Program-made: the position numbers and the translations under genes | The notes under the pieces: model-generated | Told to the model about the DNA's origin: nothing | The model's database searches: none | Seen by the model: the letters and a program-made list of their open reading frames with translations, nothing else | In this document: piece after piece, positions 25,698 to 34,545 of the stretch | Layout: every line of letters begins with the position of its first letter | Numbering within the stretch: position 1 is the first letter of the stretch | From: an uncultured Clostridia bacterium | GTDB lineage: Bacteria > Bacillota > Clostridia > Oscillospirales > Ruminococcaceae | DNA length: 35,888 nt | Assembly: GCA_947166515.1 (NCBI GenBank) | Contig: CAMVEM010000007.1 | Span: 1-35,888, forward strand | Direction: 5' to 3'

Positions 25698-28124
25698 TTA
25701 TTCGTACTTCATTTCCGTTGCAGTATTCATCTTTCTCAGACTGTTTATCGGTGAAAGAGATGTCAGCATTGTTATGAGCCATAGCGCAAAAATACATAAG
25801 AACAGCATGTGATACTGTACGGTCACCAATATGCCCGAGTCTGTCAGGATAAATATCCGCGAAACGAGCAGCGTTACCGGGATACACAGCACTGCCGCGA
25901 CTATGCACGACACTCCGAAAAGCATGGCGTTCTCCGCAAGTATCATTTTTATTATGCTGCTTCTCGGACAAGCGCAGGAATGGAGCATAGCATATTCCTT
26001 TTTGCGGCTTGCGAATCCGATGATCTGATTTCCGGAAATTCCTATCATCGTAAGGACGATCGCCGCAGCCATTATTGCAATGATAACGAGTCTTATTTTT
26101 CCGGTATCTTCCTCTTTTTTGCTGATGTGTTCAGCCCTTGTCTCTACCGTTTCAGCGTGCGTCAGAGAATCTTCAATATCTGCCTTAACATTTACCGGAT
26201 CGTCGGTGGTTATGAATATCGACGATACGTAATCGCTGTACAGCTCCCTGTATAACTGATTCGACACAATTATCGTTCCAGTGCCCATGAACTGTCCGTA
26301 TTTCAGAGCCTTTACGACGCGCAGACTTTTCTTCATCGGGAAAACTCCGGTGTTGTTGAACGTGATCTCAAGAATATCTCCTTCACTGAGACCCGCTTTA
26401 TTTGCCATAGTCGGATCAAGTGCGCATTCGTCCACCGCGAGCTCGGTCGGAAGGTCTCCATATACCCTGTACTGTTTGTTATCAGGAAGTGATAATACTC
26501 TCATAAGCACTTCCCTGCCGCCGAAAGATACGTTGTCAATGACCTCATAATTGTATTCCACGCCGGAAACATTATCGATATCTTTGAGGTATTCATAACT
26601 CTTCGTTTTGCCGTTAGTGCCGCTTACTATGATATCGGTATTGTAGTCTTCCCTTTCAAAAGCGGTTATCATTGAGTTTCCGATAAGGAATATTGTCGCC
26701 GCAGCCGTAACCGCCGCAACAGCAAGCACCGCATTGCTCGAATTGGGCTTTTTGCTTCCAGTTTCGACTGCCGCAAGCTCAGCGACAGGCATTCTGGCCG
26801 AACCGAACACCTTTGAAAGTGCGTAAGTTGTTTTTCTTACCACAAACTGTACGGAAAGTCCCGCACCAACTATCAGCAGAAGCACGGCTATTATCGACGC
26901 CACAAGATTCTTCAGCAGAAAGCCGCATACAAGCCCAGCAATGATGAGTACGACTCCTGCGACAGTTTTGATGTATGACAGCTTGTATTCACCGTCACGG
27001 CTGTCGAATATGATGTCTCTGATAGAAGTTCTTACCGCCTTTGCGACCTCGGACATAGGTACAAGCACCTGCAGCAATATTGCAAAAGCAATTATTATAA
27101 GGCAGTTCAGTATATTTATCTGTCCGATATCAGAGCTTCCGTTCATCGATACCGCCATCGTTCTCAGGACCTGATCTCTCAGGACCAGATACACCACAAG
27201 CGCAATCGCACTTCCGATAAGTCCGTAAACGACATTTTCAAACAGCAGTATGGCTGTGGTCTTGCGCATAGACATTCCTATGCTTCTGAGTGTTCCGATA
27301 ACGCTCATTCTCTCCGTTATTATCTTCTCTGTAAAGCTTACGGTCACGAATATAACAAGGACAAAGACAAGCACGAACACAAGATAAAGCACATAGGTGA
27401 AATTGTTTATTGTTTCGATAATTCCCTCGCTCGCATAAGTCCTTGTTATCATCACATTCGGATGCTTTTCTTCCATTATGCGTTCAAATTCTTCTCTGTA
27501 ATCGTCCGGGACATCAACTATTCCGCCTTTGTACACGCTACTGTTTGTAAGCTTTATGGAGTCTTCTTTCGATATTAATCCCGAAAGCTCGCCGATAGTT
27601 GCTTCTTTTTCATAAATATGTGCTACGGTGAGGTCGGTGGGATCTCCGTTGTTATCATATAAAGTGATCTTATCGCCGATATTGTATCCGTACTTTTCAC
27701 TATATTTCTTGCTTATCCCGATCTCGCCTTCCTTCGGGTCGTAATCCGTATGTATCAGCTTTTGGGCCCGCGCTTTATTGAGATCGGCGTATGACGCTAT
27801 ATTGATCTCCTCGGTGATTGCATAATCATAAAGCTTTTGTTTTCTTGTTATCTCACGCTTTTTAACGGTCTTGCCTCCGATAAAGCAGACCTTTGAAAGA
27901 TCGGTGCCTTCGAATATCGCGTCTGTTACACCCTCGCTTCCCCAGTAAAGAATGATGTAGTCTCCGCCATATACCGAGGACATCTGATTTATCGTATCCT
28001 TTATCGAACTGCCGAAATCAAGAGCGAGAAATCCCGCAAGACAAGCTACTGTAAGACACAGTATCAGCACAATAAGTCTGCCGGGCTTGGAAATAATATT
28101 CTTAAGTGTATACTTCAGAAGCAT
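25698..28124 (-). CDS. FtsX-type ABC transporter permease with two extracellular domains
   Basis: This is an 808-aa membrane protein. One segment lies at about 15-37, then an extracellular domain at about 38-240. A first FtsX core of three segments runs at about 243-360, with two middle segments at about 384-425 and one at about 463-486. A second extracellular domain follows at about 487-670, then a final three-segment FtsX core to about 790. This gives about 10 segments, with duplicated FtsX domains. Such permeases move or extract lipoproteins, peptides or antibiotics, or relay force to outside enzymes. GGAGG of its ribosome binding site lies inside the last codons of the M13 peptidase gene, only 3 nt away. 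The ATPase follows at once. The substrate cannot be told from sequence. Confidence 0.9.
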   Translation of the reverse strand: MLLKYTLKNIISKPGRLIVLILCLTVACLAGFLALDFGSSIKDTINQMSSVYGGDYIILYWGSEGVTDAIFEGTDLSKVCFIGGKTVKKREITRKQKLYDYAITEEINIASYADLNKARAQKLIHTDYDPKEGEIGISKKYSEKYGYNIGDKITLYDNNGDPTDLTVAHIYEKEATIGELSGLISKEDSIKLTNSSVYKGGIVDVPDDYREEFERIMEEKHPNVMITRTYASEGIIETINNFTYVLYLVFVLVFVLVIFVTVSFTEKIITERMSVIGTLRSIGMSMRKTTAILLFENVVYGLIGSAIALVVYLVLRDQVLRTMAVSMNGSSDIGQINILNCLIIIAFAILLQVLVPMSEVAKAVRTSIRDIIFDSRDGEYKLSYIKTVAGVVLIIAGLVCGFLLKNLVASIIAVLLLIVGAGLSVQFVVRKTTYALSKVFGSARMPVAELAAVETGSKKPNSSNAVLAVAAVTAAATIFLIGNSMITAFEREDYNTDIIVSGTNGKTKSYEYLKDIDNVSGVEYNYEVIDNVSFGGREVLMRVLSLPDNKQYRVYGDLPTELAVDECALDPTMANKAGLSEGDILEITFNNTGVFPMKKSLRVVKALKYGQFMGTGTIIVSNQLYRELYSDYVSSIFITTDDPVNVKADIEDSLTHAETVETRAEHISKKEEDTGKIRLVIIAIMAAAIVLTMIGISGNQIIGFASRKKEYAMLHSCACPRSSIIKMILAENAMLFGVSCIVAAVLCIPVTLLVSRIFILTDSGILVTVQYHMLFLCIFALWLITMLTSLSPINSLRKMNTATEMKYE

Positions 28125-28127
28125 TTA

Positions 28128-30152
28128 TTACCACCTCCGTATCCTGTCTTCGGGCGCAACGTACATAGAATCTCCCTCTTTTACTCCGTATATCTCATAA
28201 AACTCATCAAAAAGCGGCACAACGGCATTTACTCTTACACTGTCGGGCGAATGGACGTCTGTGGCCAGATACTCTTTTGCCTTTATATCTGTCATGAGCA
28301 TTATTCTCCACCTCGCATAGCTTTCAAATACCGTCTTTTTGCTTTCAAGATCTCCCGCTATCGAGAGCGCACACTGAACTCCGCTTATATCCGCAAGATT
28401 CTCTCCGAGAGTGAGCTTTCCGTCAAGCGGAGAGCCGAGAACTTTAAACTTGCTGTAATATGCTATCGCCTTGTCCTGCAGTTTCTTGAACGCCTGTATA
28501 TCCTCTTTCGGCATAGCGTCGGGACGATAGTTTCCGTAAGCGTCAAATTTAACGCCATAGCTGTCAAAAGCGTGAGATATCTCATGTCCGATGATCGAGC
28601 CTATCCCTCCGAGATTCCATGCATAATCCGCATCCTCATCAAACAGCCTTTTGTTAAGAATAGCTGCGGTTATAACGACGTCATTCTGTGCTGGTATATA
28701 GCAGGCATTCACCGTTGAAGGAGTCATACCGTCAAACCCGTTGAAAGGCTTACCGGAGAAAAGCTCATTATATCCCTTCTGCCTGCTGATCCTATCATAA
28801 TTATATACTGTTTTCAGAAGCGTGCTTCCTATCATTTCTGCGTCTGCCGGATCGACCTCGTGAGGCTCGTCTGTTCCGATAAAGAACTTCATATTATCAA
28901 GTTTCTGGATAAGATAAGCTTTTCCGTTATCGGTCAGCCAGTCGGCGCCGTTTATCAGCCTGCGGTACTCAGCGACCATGTCGTCGCACATTTTACTGAT
29001 GATCTCTCTTTTTCTCTCGTTGAAATATTTCTGAGCATATATCTCGCTGATCTCTCTATTAAGAAAACTTCTGACATAATCGAGGGCTGTAGATTCCGGA
29101 TCGATACCGTCAAAACCGACCAGGCTATACTTTACCGGAAGAAGTATCGGATAATTTTTCAGAAGATTTATCAGACATACATCCTTCCATTCGCGCAGAT
29201 GTTCGCTGTTAATGAGCGAATCCGCACCGACAAGCTGACCTGGATCGCCGACGACTATTTTGTCCGGAAGCTTACCGTCATATCCGACAGAGCGGATCAG
29301 CTGCTCAAAGGTAATGTTTTTCAGCATTGACGAACAATCCTCGCGGGTAAGGATATTGAAATTATCATAAAGTTCCGCTTCGCCGCTCAGCATAAGAGGA
29401 TCGCAGTATCCTGTAAGCTCATAATACATGTATATCAATCTGGTCGCGCGTTCCTTTGCTTCATCCGCCGGTACGCCGCAAAGCCTGAGATAAGAGACGA
29501 AATCATCCCTTGACTGTGTTGCTTTGACGCTGTTGTCCTTCAGCTCGTCAAGCGCTGTGAGAGGAACGAAGGTGAAATAAAGTACCTTTTCGCTCGAATC
29601 GAACGCATTATTGAGCACTGACGCGCTATAAAACGAGATCAGGCCGCTTCCCGATGCAAGTTCATGCCACAGTGAGATAAGCTCTTCTGTGCTGGTTACA
29701 GCTTCTATCTTTTTAATAAAGCCTTCAATAAACTCGGTATCTTCTTCTTCGGAATCCTTCTTCTCGTTTTCCACCATGTGATAGATCTGCCAGTAAAGAT
29801 CGTGAATGAGCTGCTCGTTGCTTCCGGGAGCATATTCCTTATCGCTTCCCGCTATTTCTTTTATGATCTCATTCTGATGCTCCCTGGACTCTTCAATCAT
29901 CATAGACCATGTTCCTGTATAGGACTGATCCTGCCTGAGATCCATTTTCATGATCTCCGCGGCGTTTATATACCCGTAGAAATCCTTTCCGGGAGTTAGC
30001 TGCGCTATGTAGTTTTCATCGTCCGGCGAATCCACATCACTTTCCGTCCTGACTGGTACGTTCTGCACCGGCGGCTCCTCACTGCCGGAACATCCGCAGA
30101 TCATACAGCAGGCAAGCAGCGCTGCACATAAAGACTTTATTTTCTTTGTCAT
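28128..30152 (-). CDS. M13-family (neprilysin/PepO-like) zinc metallopeptidase, lipoprotein
   Basis: This is a 674-aa protein with a lipoprotein signal (MICGC, Cys21). The catalytic domain carries GHEISHAFDS (zinc ligands H523 and H527, catalytic E524) and GENLADISG (third ligand E584, and D588 at the conserved spacing). An NACY element before the HExxH matches the substrate-backbone motif NAxY of neprilysins. The length fits the family, which cleaves small peptides. Being a lipoprotein, it would act on the outer face of the membrane. It shares a coupled unit with an FtsX-type permease and ATPase. AAAGGAG precedes the ATG, and I see no promoter in the 41 bp after the GGDEF gene. Confidence 0.93.
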   Translation of the reverse strand: MTKKIKSLCAALLACCMICGCSGSEEPPVQNVPVRTESDVDSPDDENYIAQLTPGKDFYGYINAAEIMKMDLRQDQSYTGTWSMMIEESREHQNEIIKEIAGSDKEYAPGSNEQLIHDLYWQIYHMVENEKKDSEEEDTEFIEGFIKKIEAVTSTEELISLWHELASGSGLISFYSASVLNNAFDSSEKVLYFTFVPLTALDELKDNSVKATQSRDDFVSYLRLCGVPADEAKERATRLIYMYYELTGYCDPLMLSGEAELYDNFNILTREDCSSMLKNITFEQLIRSVGYDGKLPDKIVVGDPGQLVGADSLINSEHLREWKDVCLINLLKNYPILLPVKYSLVGFDGIDPESTALDYVRSFLNREISEIYAQKYFNERKREIISKMCDDMVAEYRRLINGADWLTDNGKAYLIQKLDNMKFFIGTDEPHEVDPADAEMIGSTLLKTVYNYDRISRQKGYNELFSGKPFNGFDGMTPSTVNACYIPAQNDVVITAAILNKRLFDEDADYAWNLGGIGSIIGHEISHAFDSYGVKFDAYGNYRPDAMPKEDIQAFKKLQDKAIAYYSKFKVLGSPLDGKLTLGENLADISGVQCALSIAGDLESKKTVFESYARWRIMLMTDIKAKEYLATDVHSPDSVRVNAVVPLFDEFYEIYGVKEGDSMYVAPEDRIRRW

Positions 30153-30193
30153 GGAAAAACTCCTTTCATGTTTTAGAGGTTCCCTGTAAATAC

Positions 30194-31858
30194 TTATTTC
30201 AGATTCGAATCAGATTCCTTTTTCGAAGAATTCTTTTTGATAGCAGCCGCTTTTCTGTCCCATTTATTGCCGTACATCAGTTTATCGGCACGCTGTATCA
30301 CTTCAAGGACTGTATGATCTTGGGACGGGTCATAAACGGCAAATCCCTTTGATACAAGCACCTGCTCCCACGATTCACCAACCGCGGTATTGTTCTCATC
30401 CGCAGTCCTGTCGAACTCTTTCACAAGCGATTCTATGTTATCATAATCCTCATTCTTCAGAATGACAGCAAACTCATCTCCGCCGATCCTGAACGCCGGA
30501 CTTTGCTTGAATACTTCCGCGATCGTATGGGAGGCAGTTTTAAGATATACATCGCCCTTATCATGTCCGAACTGGTCGTTTATCACCTTGAGTGTGTCAC
30601 AGTCAAATATGCCGATCGCAAATTTCAGATCTTTCGTTCCGTAATTTATCTGCTCCTGCAGTTCATCTATGGCTTTTGAGAAAGCTCCCTTATTTTTCAG
30701 ATTAGTAAGCGCATCTACAAACACCTGCCCGTTAAGTTCGGAGATATGAGCATTTACATTATCCGCAAGTTTTTTGAACGACCTTGTGAGACGGCCGAGC
30801 TCATCGTCCGCGTCGTATGTAAGGTCTAAGCTGTAGTTTCCGTTTTCAACCTGCTCCGCTGCATGTGTAAGCTGTTCAAGCGGCTTTGTTATGCGTCTCG
30901 TATAGGCCATAAAGAAGAGGCTCGACGCCACGAGCACTACCACAGCACCCATAGCGATGTTCAGAATAAGACCCTGCCAGCCGCCCATGGTTTCCGACAC
31001 AGGGACCGTGACATTAAGCCGCATACCGTTGCTCAGTGTACGCCATACAACCTCTTTTTCTTCTCCATTGTATTTATATCGCACCAGAGTGTTGTCGTTC
31101 GTAGTATTAAACGGGAAATCAAGCGTTATGTCCGAATTCGCGTCAGTAACATCGATACGGGGATGATAGAAGATCTTTCCGTCGTCATCGCTCAGAAATG
31201 CATAGCCGTTTTCGAAGAACCTGATACTGTCAACCTCAGACGCCATTGTCGAATAGTCAACTTCTATACCTACGACTCCGAGGAACCGGCCCTTCCAATA
31301 TACGGGCGCATCGTAGGATATAACGCGCACATCAAGATTATCGGTAATATACGGCGGGAGCCAGATAGGCCTGCCTTCGTGTTTCGGAACGGTAAACCAT
31401 ACAAGTTTTGACGTATCCTCAAGATCATATTGTGTTATATCGGTGACCTTGTGTTCTACAAATCCCTCTCCGGTAAGATCAATGTACCAGAATCCCTCAA
31501 CCGAGGACGAGACAGACGGATCAATACGGTAATAGTAGGTAAGGACACCTTTTGTCTTTGACGCCATCAAGCCGAAATAATCACGGGCTTTTTCCATGTG
31601 CTTCTCAAGCTGGTCGTCTTCCAGGCCTTCAAGATCTTCTTCCACAAAAGATGTTACCCTTAATACCGAGTTCTGAACGCTGTCAAAATAATAATCAAGG
31701 CTCCGCTCTCCCGACTCGCACAGCATCATGAGAAGCTGGTCGGATTTGTGGCTCTCGGTACTGATTATGAAGATCGCGCTGAGTACTGTAACGAGCACAA
31801 GAGCCGCAAGTATCACGCAAAGCATTGTAACTGTTATTCTTGTTCTTAATGAATGCAT
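30194..31858 (-). CDS. Membrane diguanylate cyclase: Cache sensor, HAMP, GGDEF
   Basis: This 554-aa protein has one N-terminal transmembrane helix (about 8-32). An extracellular double-Cache-like sensor follows at about 35-290 (SYDAPVYWKGRFLGVVGIEVDY is typical). A second helix lies at about 295-318, then HAMP at about 318-370 and a GGDEF domain at about 380-545. The catalytic motif is intact: FRIGGDEFAV, GGDEF at 459-463. The RxxD inhibitory site expected five residues before it is absent (FKQS instead). It should make c-di-GMP in response to an external small molecule. AAAAGGAAAT precedes the ATG. It lies 41 bp before the M13 gene on the same strand and could head that operon. Confidence 0.93.
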   Translation of the reverse strand: MHSLRTRITVTMLCVILAALVLVTVLSAIFIISTESHKSDQLLMMLCESGERSLDYYFDSVQNSVLRVTSFVEEDLEGLEDDQLEKHMEKARDYFGLMASKTKGVLTYYYRIDPSVSSSVEGFWYIDLTGEGFVEHKVTDITQYDLEDTSKLVWFTVPKHEGRPIWLPPYITDNLDVRVISYDAPVYWKGRFLGVVGIEVDYSTMASEVDSIRFFENGYAFLSDDDGKIFYHPRIDVTDANSDITLDFPFNTTNDNTLVRYKYNGEEKEVVWRTLSNGMRLNVTVPVSETMGGWQGLILNIAMGAVVVLVASSLFFMAYTRRITKPLEQLTHAAEQVENGNYSLDLTYDADDELGRLTRSFKKLADNVNAHISELNGQVFVDALTNLKNKGAFSKAIDELQEQINYGTKDLKFAIGIFDCDTLKVINDQFGHDKGDVYLKTASHTIAEVFKQSPAFRIGGDEFAVILKNEDYDNIESLVKEFDRTADENNTAVGESWEQVLVSKGFAVYDPSQDHTVLEVIQRADKLMYGNKWDRKAAAIKKNSSKKESDSNLK

Positions 31859-31956
31859 TGTATTATTTCCTTTTCTATTATCCGGTCATAAGGCGTTAAT
31901 CTACTATGATCTCATGGATTTTCCACTCATTACTTCAACTATCCGCTGCAGAATAG

Positions 31957-32094
31957 TCAGTATAATCTATATATTATATCACAGAACTGCAAAATAAGCA
32001 ATCCCCCAAAGCACATGGGTCCAAATTCTCTTTTCGTATCAGCAATACTTGTATTTTTTGTACTTTCAAATAAGCTCACTTGTTTCACCCGCAT
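31957..32094 (-). other. Unassigned transcribed segment with a possible 45-aa ORF
   Basis: The 322-bp gap 31859-32180 holds no recognised gene. Downstream of the 32118-32146 promoter, an open frame of 45 codons (ATG 32094-32092, stop 31959-31957) starts MRVKQVSLFESTKN and ends CDIIYRLY. Its ribosome binding site is poor. The segment could instead be a leader of the GGDEF gene, a small RNA or a dispersed repeat. I recognise no family. Confidence 0.25.
31973..32001 (-). promoter_or_regulatory. Proximal promoter of the GGDEF gene (weak -35)
   Basis: On the minus strand a perfect TATAAT (31978-31973) is preceded at 17 bp by TTGCTT (32001-31996). The -35 is poor, so this may need an activator or be secondary to the upstream promoter at 32118-32146. 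Confidence 0.45.
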
Positions 32095-32117
32095 ATTCCG
32101 TGCTTCATTTGCTATGT

Positions 32118-32146
32118 ATTATACCATAGTTTCACTGTATTTGCAA
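32118..32146 (-). promoter_or_regulatory. Upstream promoter in the araC-GGDEF gap
   Basis: On the minus strand TTGCAA (32146-32141) and a perfect TATAAT (32123-32118) have a 17-bp spacer. Transcription would start near 32111, about 250 nt before the GGDEF start codon. Confidence 0.55.
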
Positions 32147-32180
32147 CAACTGTATATCTGTACTTCACAAACCTGCAGCG

Positions 32181-32993
32181 TTATAGAGCAGGCCTCCTGA
32201 ACTGCGTTGGCGATATTCCCTCATACCGTTTGAAAAGTTTACAGAAATAGCTGCTTGACCCAAACCCTACTTTTTCGGCAATGTCCTCGGTCGTCATTTG
32301 CGTACCTGAAAGCAGTTCCTTTGCAGCTTGTATCCTGCGCTTTGCGATATATTCCATGGGGCGCGAATTCAATGCTCTGCGGAAAAGCCGGCATATATGC
32401 TGTTTTGAAAATCCCGTTATCGCACAGAGCTCGTCCATGGTTATCTGCCGTGAATAATTCCGGTCTATCATATCTATGCATTTTATCAATGCCGGATCGG
32501 GTTGAACAGCAGCTCCTTCATGACCGACAGCGCGGTCGAACTCTATGAGAAAATCATACAGATATCCCGAAGCCCGCAGGTTGCCGTTAACGCGGTCATA
32601 CTGAAGAGCTTTGTGCATTTCCGAGAAAAATCGGTCAAGGCGTTCGGTGCTGTCGAGCGAAAATACCTTCGGTTTATCAAAGCCCATATCAGCAAGCATC
32701 GTTTCACAGGCATATCCGCCCGGAATTATCCAGTGATTGTCCCAGACATCACCGACGGGATAGTACTCGTGCGGACAGGACGCAGGGAGAAAGAATCCCA
32801 TACCGGCTCTTATCTCTGTTTCGGTGCCGTCAGCGCAAAGAATGCCGCTTCCCTTCGTGGTATAGAAAAGCTGAGGATATGCATACTCGGTGCCGCGCCT
32901 TGTAAGAGGCTGACAGTCATGCATACCTATGCTGACAAGATAAATCGGAAGTCTGCTCTCTCGTCCGATTATCGGATAGTGATAATAAAACAT
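32181..32993 (-). CDS. AraC-family transcriptional regulator
   Basis: This 270-aa protein has an N-terminal cupin-like sensor arm (about 25-110) and a C-terminal AraC DNA-binding region (about 180-270). The latter has two helix-turn-helix motifs (ITMDELCAITGFSKQHICRL and TEDIAEKVGFGSSSYFCKLF) and the closing GISPTQFRR. GAGGAG lies 5 nt before the ATG. It is divergent from the GH29-GH2 operon, and the two promoters overlap. By analogy with other AraC-type sugar regulators it probably senses a sugar and controls the fucosidase-galactosidase operon and itself. No clear terminator follows: a 5-bp CCTGC/GCAGG hairpin with a short T run is weak. Confidence 0.93.
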   Translation of the reverse strand: MFYYHYPIIGRESRLPIYLVSIGMHDCQPLTRRGTEYAYPQLFYTTKGSGILCADGTETEIRAGMGFFLPASCPHEYYPVGDVWDNHWIIPGGYACETMLADMGFDKPKVFSLDSTERLDRFFSEMHKALQYDRVNGNLRASGYLYDFLIEFDRAVGHEGAAVQPDPALIKCIDMIDRNYSRQITMDELCAITGFSKQHICRLFRRALNSRPMEYIAKRRIQAAKELLSGTQMTTEDIAEKVGFGSSSYFCKLFKRYEGISPTQFRRPAL

Positions 32994-33043
32994 AGTTTCT
33001 CCTCAAAAAAAGTCTGACAAAAAGTTCATATCGTTATATCATA

Positions 33044-33072
33044 ATAATATCATCTATTGACTTATTTGTCAA
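33044..33072 (-). promoter_or_regulatory. Promoter of the araC-type regulator gene
   Basis: On the minus strand TTGACA (33072-33067) and TATTAT (33049-33044) have a 17-bp spacer. Its -35 lies inside the spacer of the opposing GH29 promoter. Confidence 0.78.
33057..33072. promoter_or_regulatory. Palindrome TTGAC-N6-GTCAA spanning both -35 elements
   Basis: The 16-bp inverted repeat TTGACTTATTTGTCAA contains the -35 hexamer of each divergent promoter at its two ends. It may be an operator, or simply the by-product of two TTGACA-like hexamers facing each other. Confidence 0.4.
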
Positions 33073-33085
33073 TGTCATTTATAAT
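33057..33085 (+). promoter_or_regulatory. Promoter of the GH29-GH2 operon
   Basis: TTGACT (33057-33062) and a perfect TATAAT (33080-33085) have a 17-bp spacer. The start is near 33092. This excludes the in-frame ATG at 33086 as the GH29 start. Confidence 0.8.
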
Positions 33086-33118
33086 ATGATAAAATCATTA
33101 TATGCGGAGGCGCGGGAT

Positions 33119-34534
33119 ATGGAACTTGACAGAGAATTGATAAAAACAGTTCCTTCCGAAAGACAGATAAAATTCCAGCAGCTTGAATTCTACGCGTTCA
33201 TTCACTTTACCGTGAACACGTTCACGGACAAGGAATGGGGCGACGGTACCGAATCGCCGGATATATTCGCTCCGCTCGCACTTGACGCGAAGCAGTGGGT
33301 CAATGCCGTCAAGTCTGCGGGAATGAGAGGCCTTATACTCACCTGTAAGCATCACGACGGCTTCTGCCTCTGGGACACAAAGCTGACCGGACATAACGTC
33401 ATGCACAGCCCTTATGGGAAGGATATCGTCCGCGAAGTTTCGGACGCGTGCAGAAAAGGCGGCATAAAGTTCGGCGTATATCTGTCTCCGTGGGACAGGA
33501 ATTGCCCGCTGTACGGAAGCGGAAAAGCGTATGACGATTTCTTTGTCGGGCAGCTCGCCGAGCTGCTCACAAATTATGGAGATGTGTTCTCGGTATGGTT
33601 CGACGGAGCCTGCGGCGAGGGTCCGAACGGGAAAAAGCAGTACTACGACTGGGAAAGATACTACGCAGTGATACGGGCATTACAGCCCGATGCGTGCATC
33701 TCGGTATGCGGACCCGATATACGCTGGTGCGGAAATGAAGCGGGGCATACAAGGCAGGCAGAATGGAGCGTTGTCCCCGAAAGAGCACGTGACAGCGAGA
33801 TAATCTCCGAGAAAAGTCAGCACGAGGACAGCGACGAGTTCCGTCAGCGCCGTGTTGACGCCCGCGACAGCGACCTCGGCAGTCGGCACATGCTCGCAAA
33901 TGAGAAAGACCTGATATGGTATCCTGCCGAAGTCAACACATCTATCCGTCCCGGCTGGTTCTGGCACGAGAGCGAGAATGACAAAGTGAAGTCTCTTCAC
34001 GAGCTCGCGGATATCTATATACGCTCGGTCGGCGGGAACTGCACGTTCCTGCTCAATATTCCTCCCGCAACTGACGGACTGCTGCATGATAACGATGTAC
34101 GCAGGCTCGCAGAGCTCGGTGGTTTTCTGAAAGCGGCGTTTGCAGAAAACCTTGTTCCCGGTGCGGAACTTTCCTGCGAGAGCGCAAAGCAGGGCTTCGG
34201 TATAAAAAATGTCATTGAGGACAGCTATGAAAGCTTCTATATGCCGACATCGAGCAACGCAGACATTATGATTAAATTTAAGCAAAAAGAAAAGCTCGGA
34301 TATCTTGTGATAAAAGAAAATATCCTTATGAGCCAGCGTATCGGGAGCTTCGCCGTGGACGTATCTGTAAGCGGATGCTTCCGCGAAGTGTGCCGAAGTA
34401 CGACGGTAGGCTATAAGCGCATCGTTCCGCTTGACGGCATTGAGACGGACTGCATAAGGCTTAGGATAACAGATTCGAGAACAGAGCCGGCTATCTCGTT
34501 TATCGGGATATACCGCCGGGCGTTTGATAAGTGA
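33119..34534 (+). CDS. GH29 alpha-L-fucosidase, cytosolic
   Basis: This is 471 aa from the ATG at 33119, which has GGAGG 8 nt upstream and lies 27 nt after the predicted transcript start. No signal peptide is present. The N-terminal barrel shows FIHFTVNTFTDKEWG, LTCKHHDGFCLW and GVYLSPWD, then VWFDGACGEG with the expected nucleophile D162. WYPAEVNTSIRPGWFWHES near 265-285 and LLNIPPATDGLLHDNDV near 310 are also typical of GH29. A beta-rich C-terminal domain follows. It should release L-fucose from an imported oligosaccharide; the linkage is unknown and the acid/base residue is not assigned. It is the first gene of an operon with GH2. Confidence 0.9.
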   Translation: MELDRELIKTVPSERQIKFQQLEFYAFIHFTVNTFTDKEWGDGTESPDIFAPLALDAKQWVNAVKSAGMRGLILTCKHHDGFCLWDTKLTGHNVMHSPYGKDIVREVSDACRKGGIKFGVYLSPWDRNCPLYGSGKAYDDFFVGQLAELLTNYGDVFSVWFDGACGEGPNGKKQYYDWERYYAVIRALQPDACISVCGPDIRWCGNEAGHTRQAEWSVVPERARDSEIISEKSQHEDSDEFRQRRVDARDSDLGSRHMLANEKDLIWYPAEVNTSIRPGWFWHESENDKVKSLHELADIYIRSVGGNCTFLLNIPPATDGLLHDNDVRRLAELGGFLKAAFAENLVPGAELSCESAKQGFGIKNVIEDSYESFYMPTSSNADIMIKFKQKEKLGYLVIKENILMSQRIGSFAVDVSVSGCFREVCRSTTVGYKRIVPLDGIETDCIRLRITDSRTEPAISFIGIYRRAFDK

Positions 34535-34545
34535 AAGGAGAAAAA

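Noticed and set aside
33086-33118. Upstream ATG at 33086 for the GH29 gene
   Set aside because: It lies upstream of the predicted transcription start and adjoins the TATAAT; the ATG at 33119 has GGAGG at good spacing.
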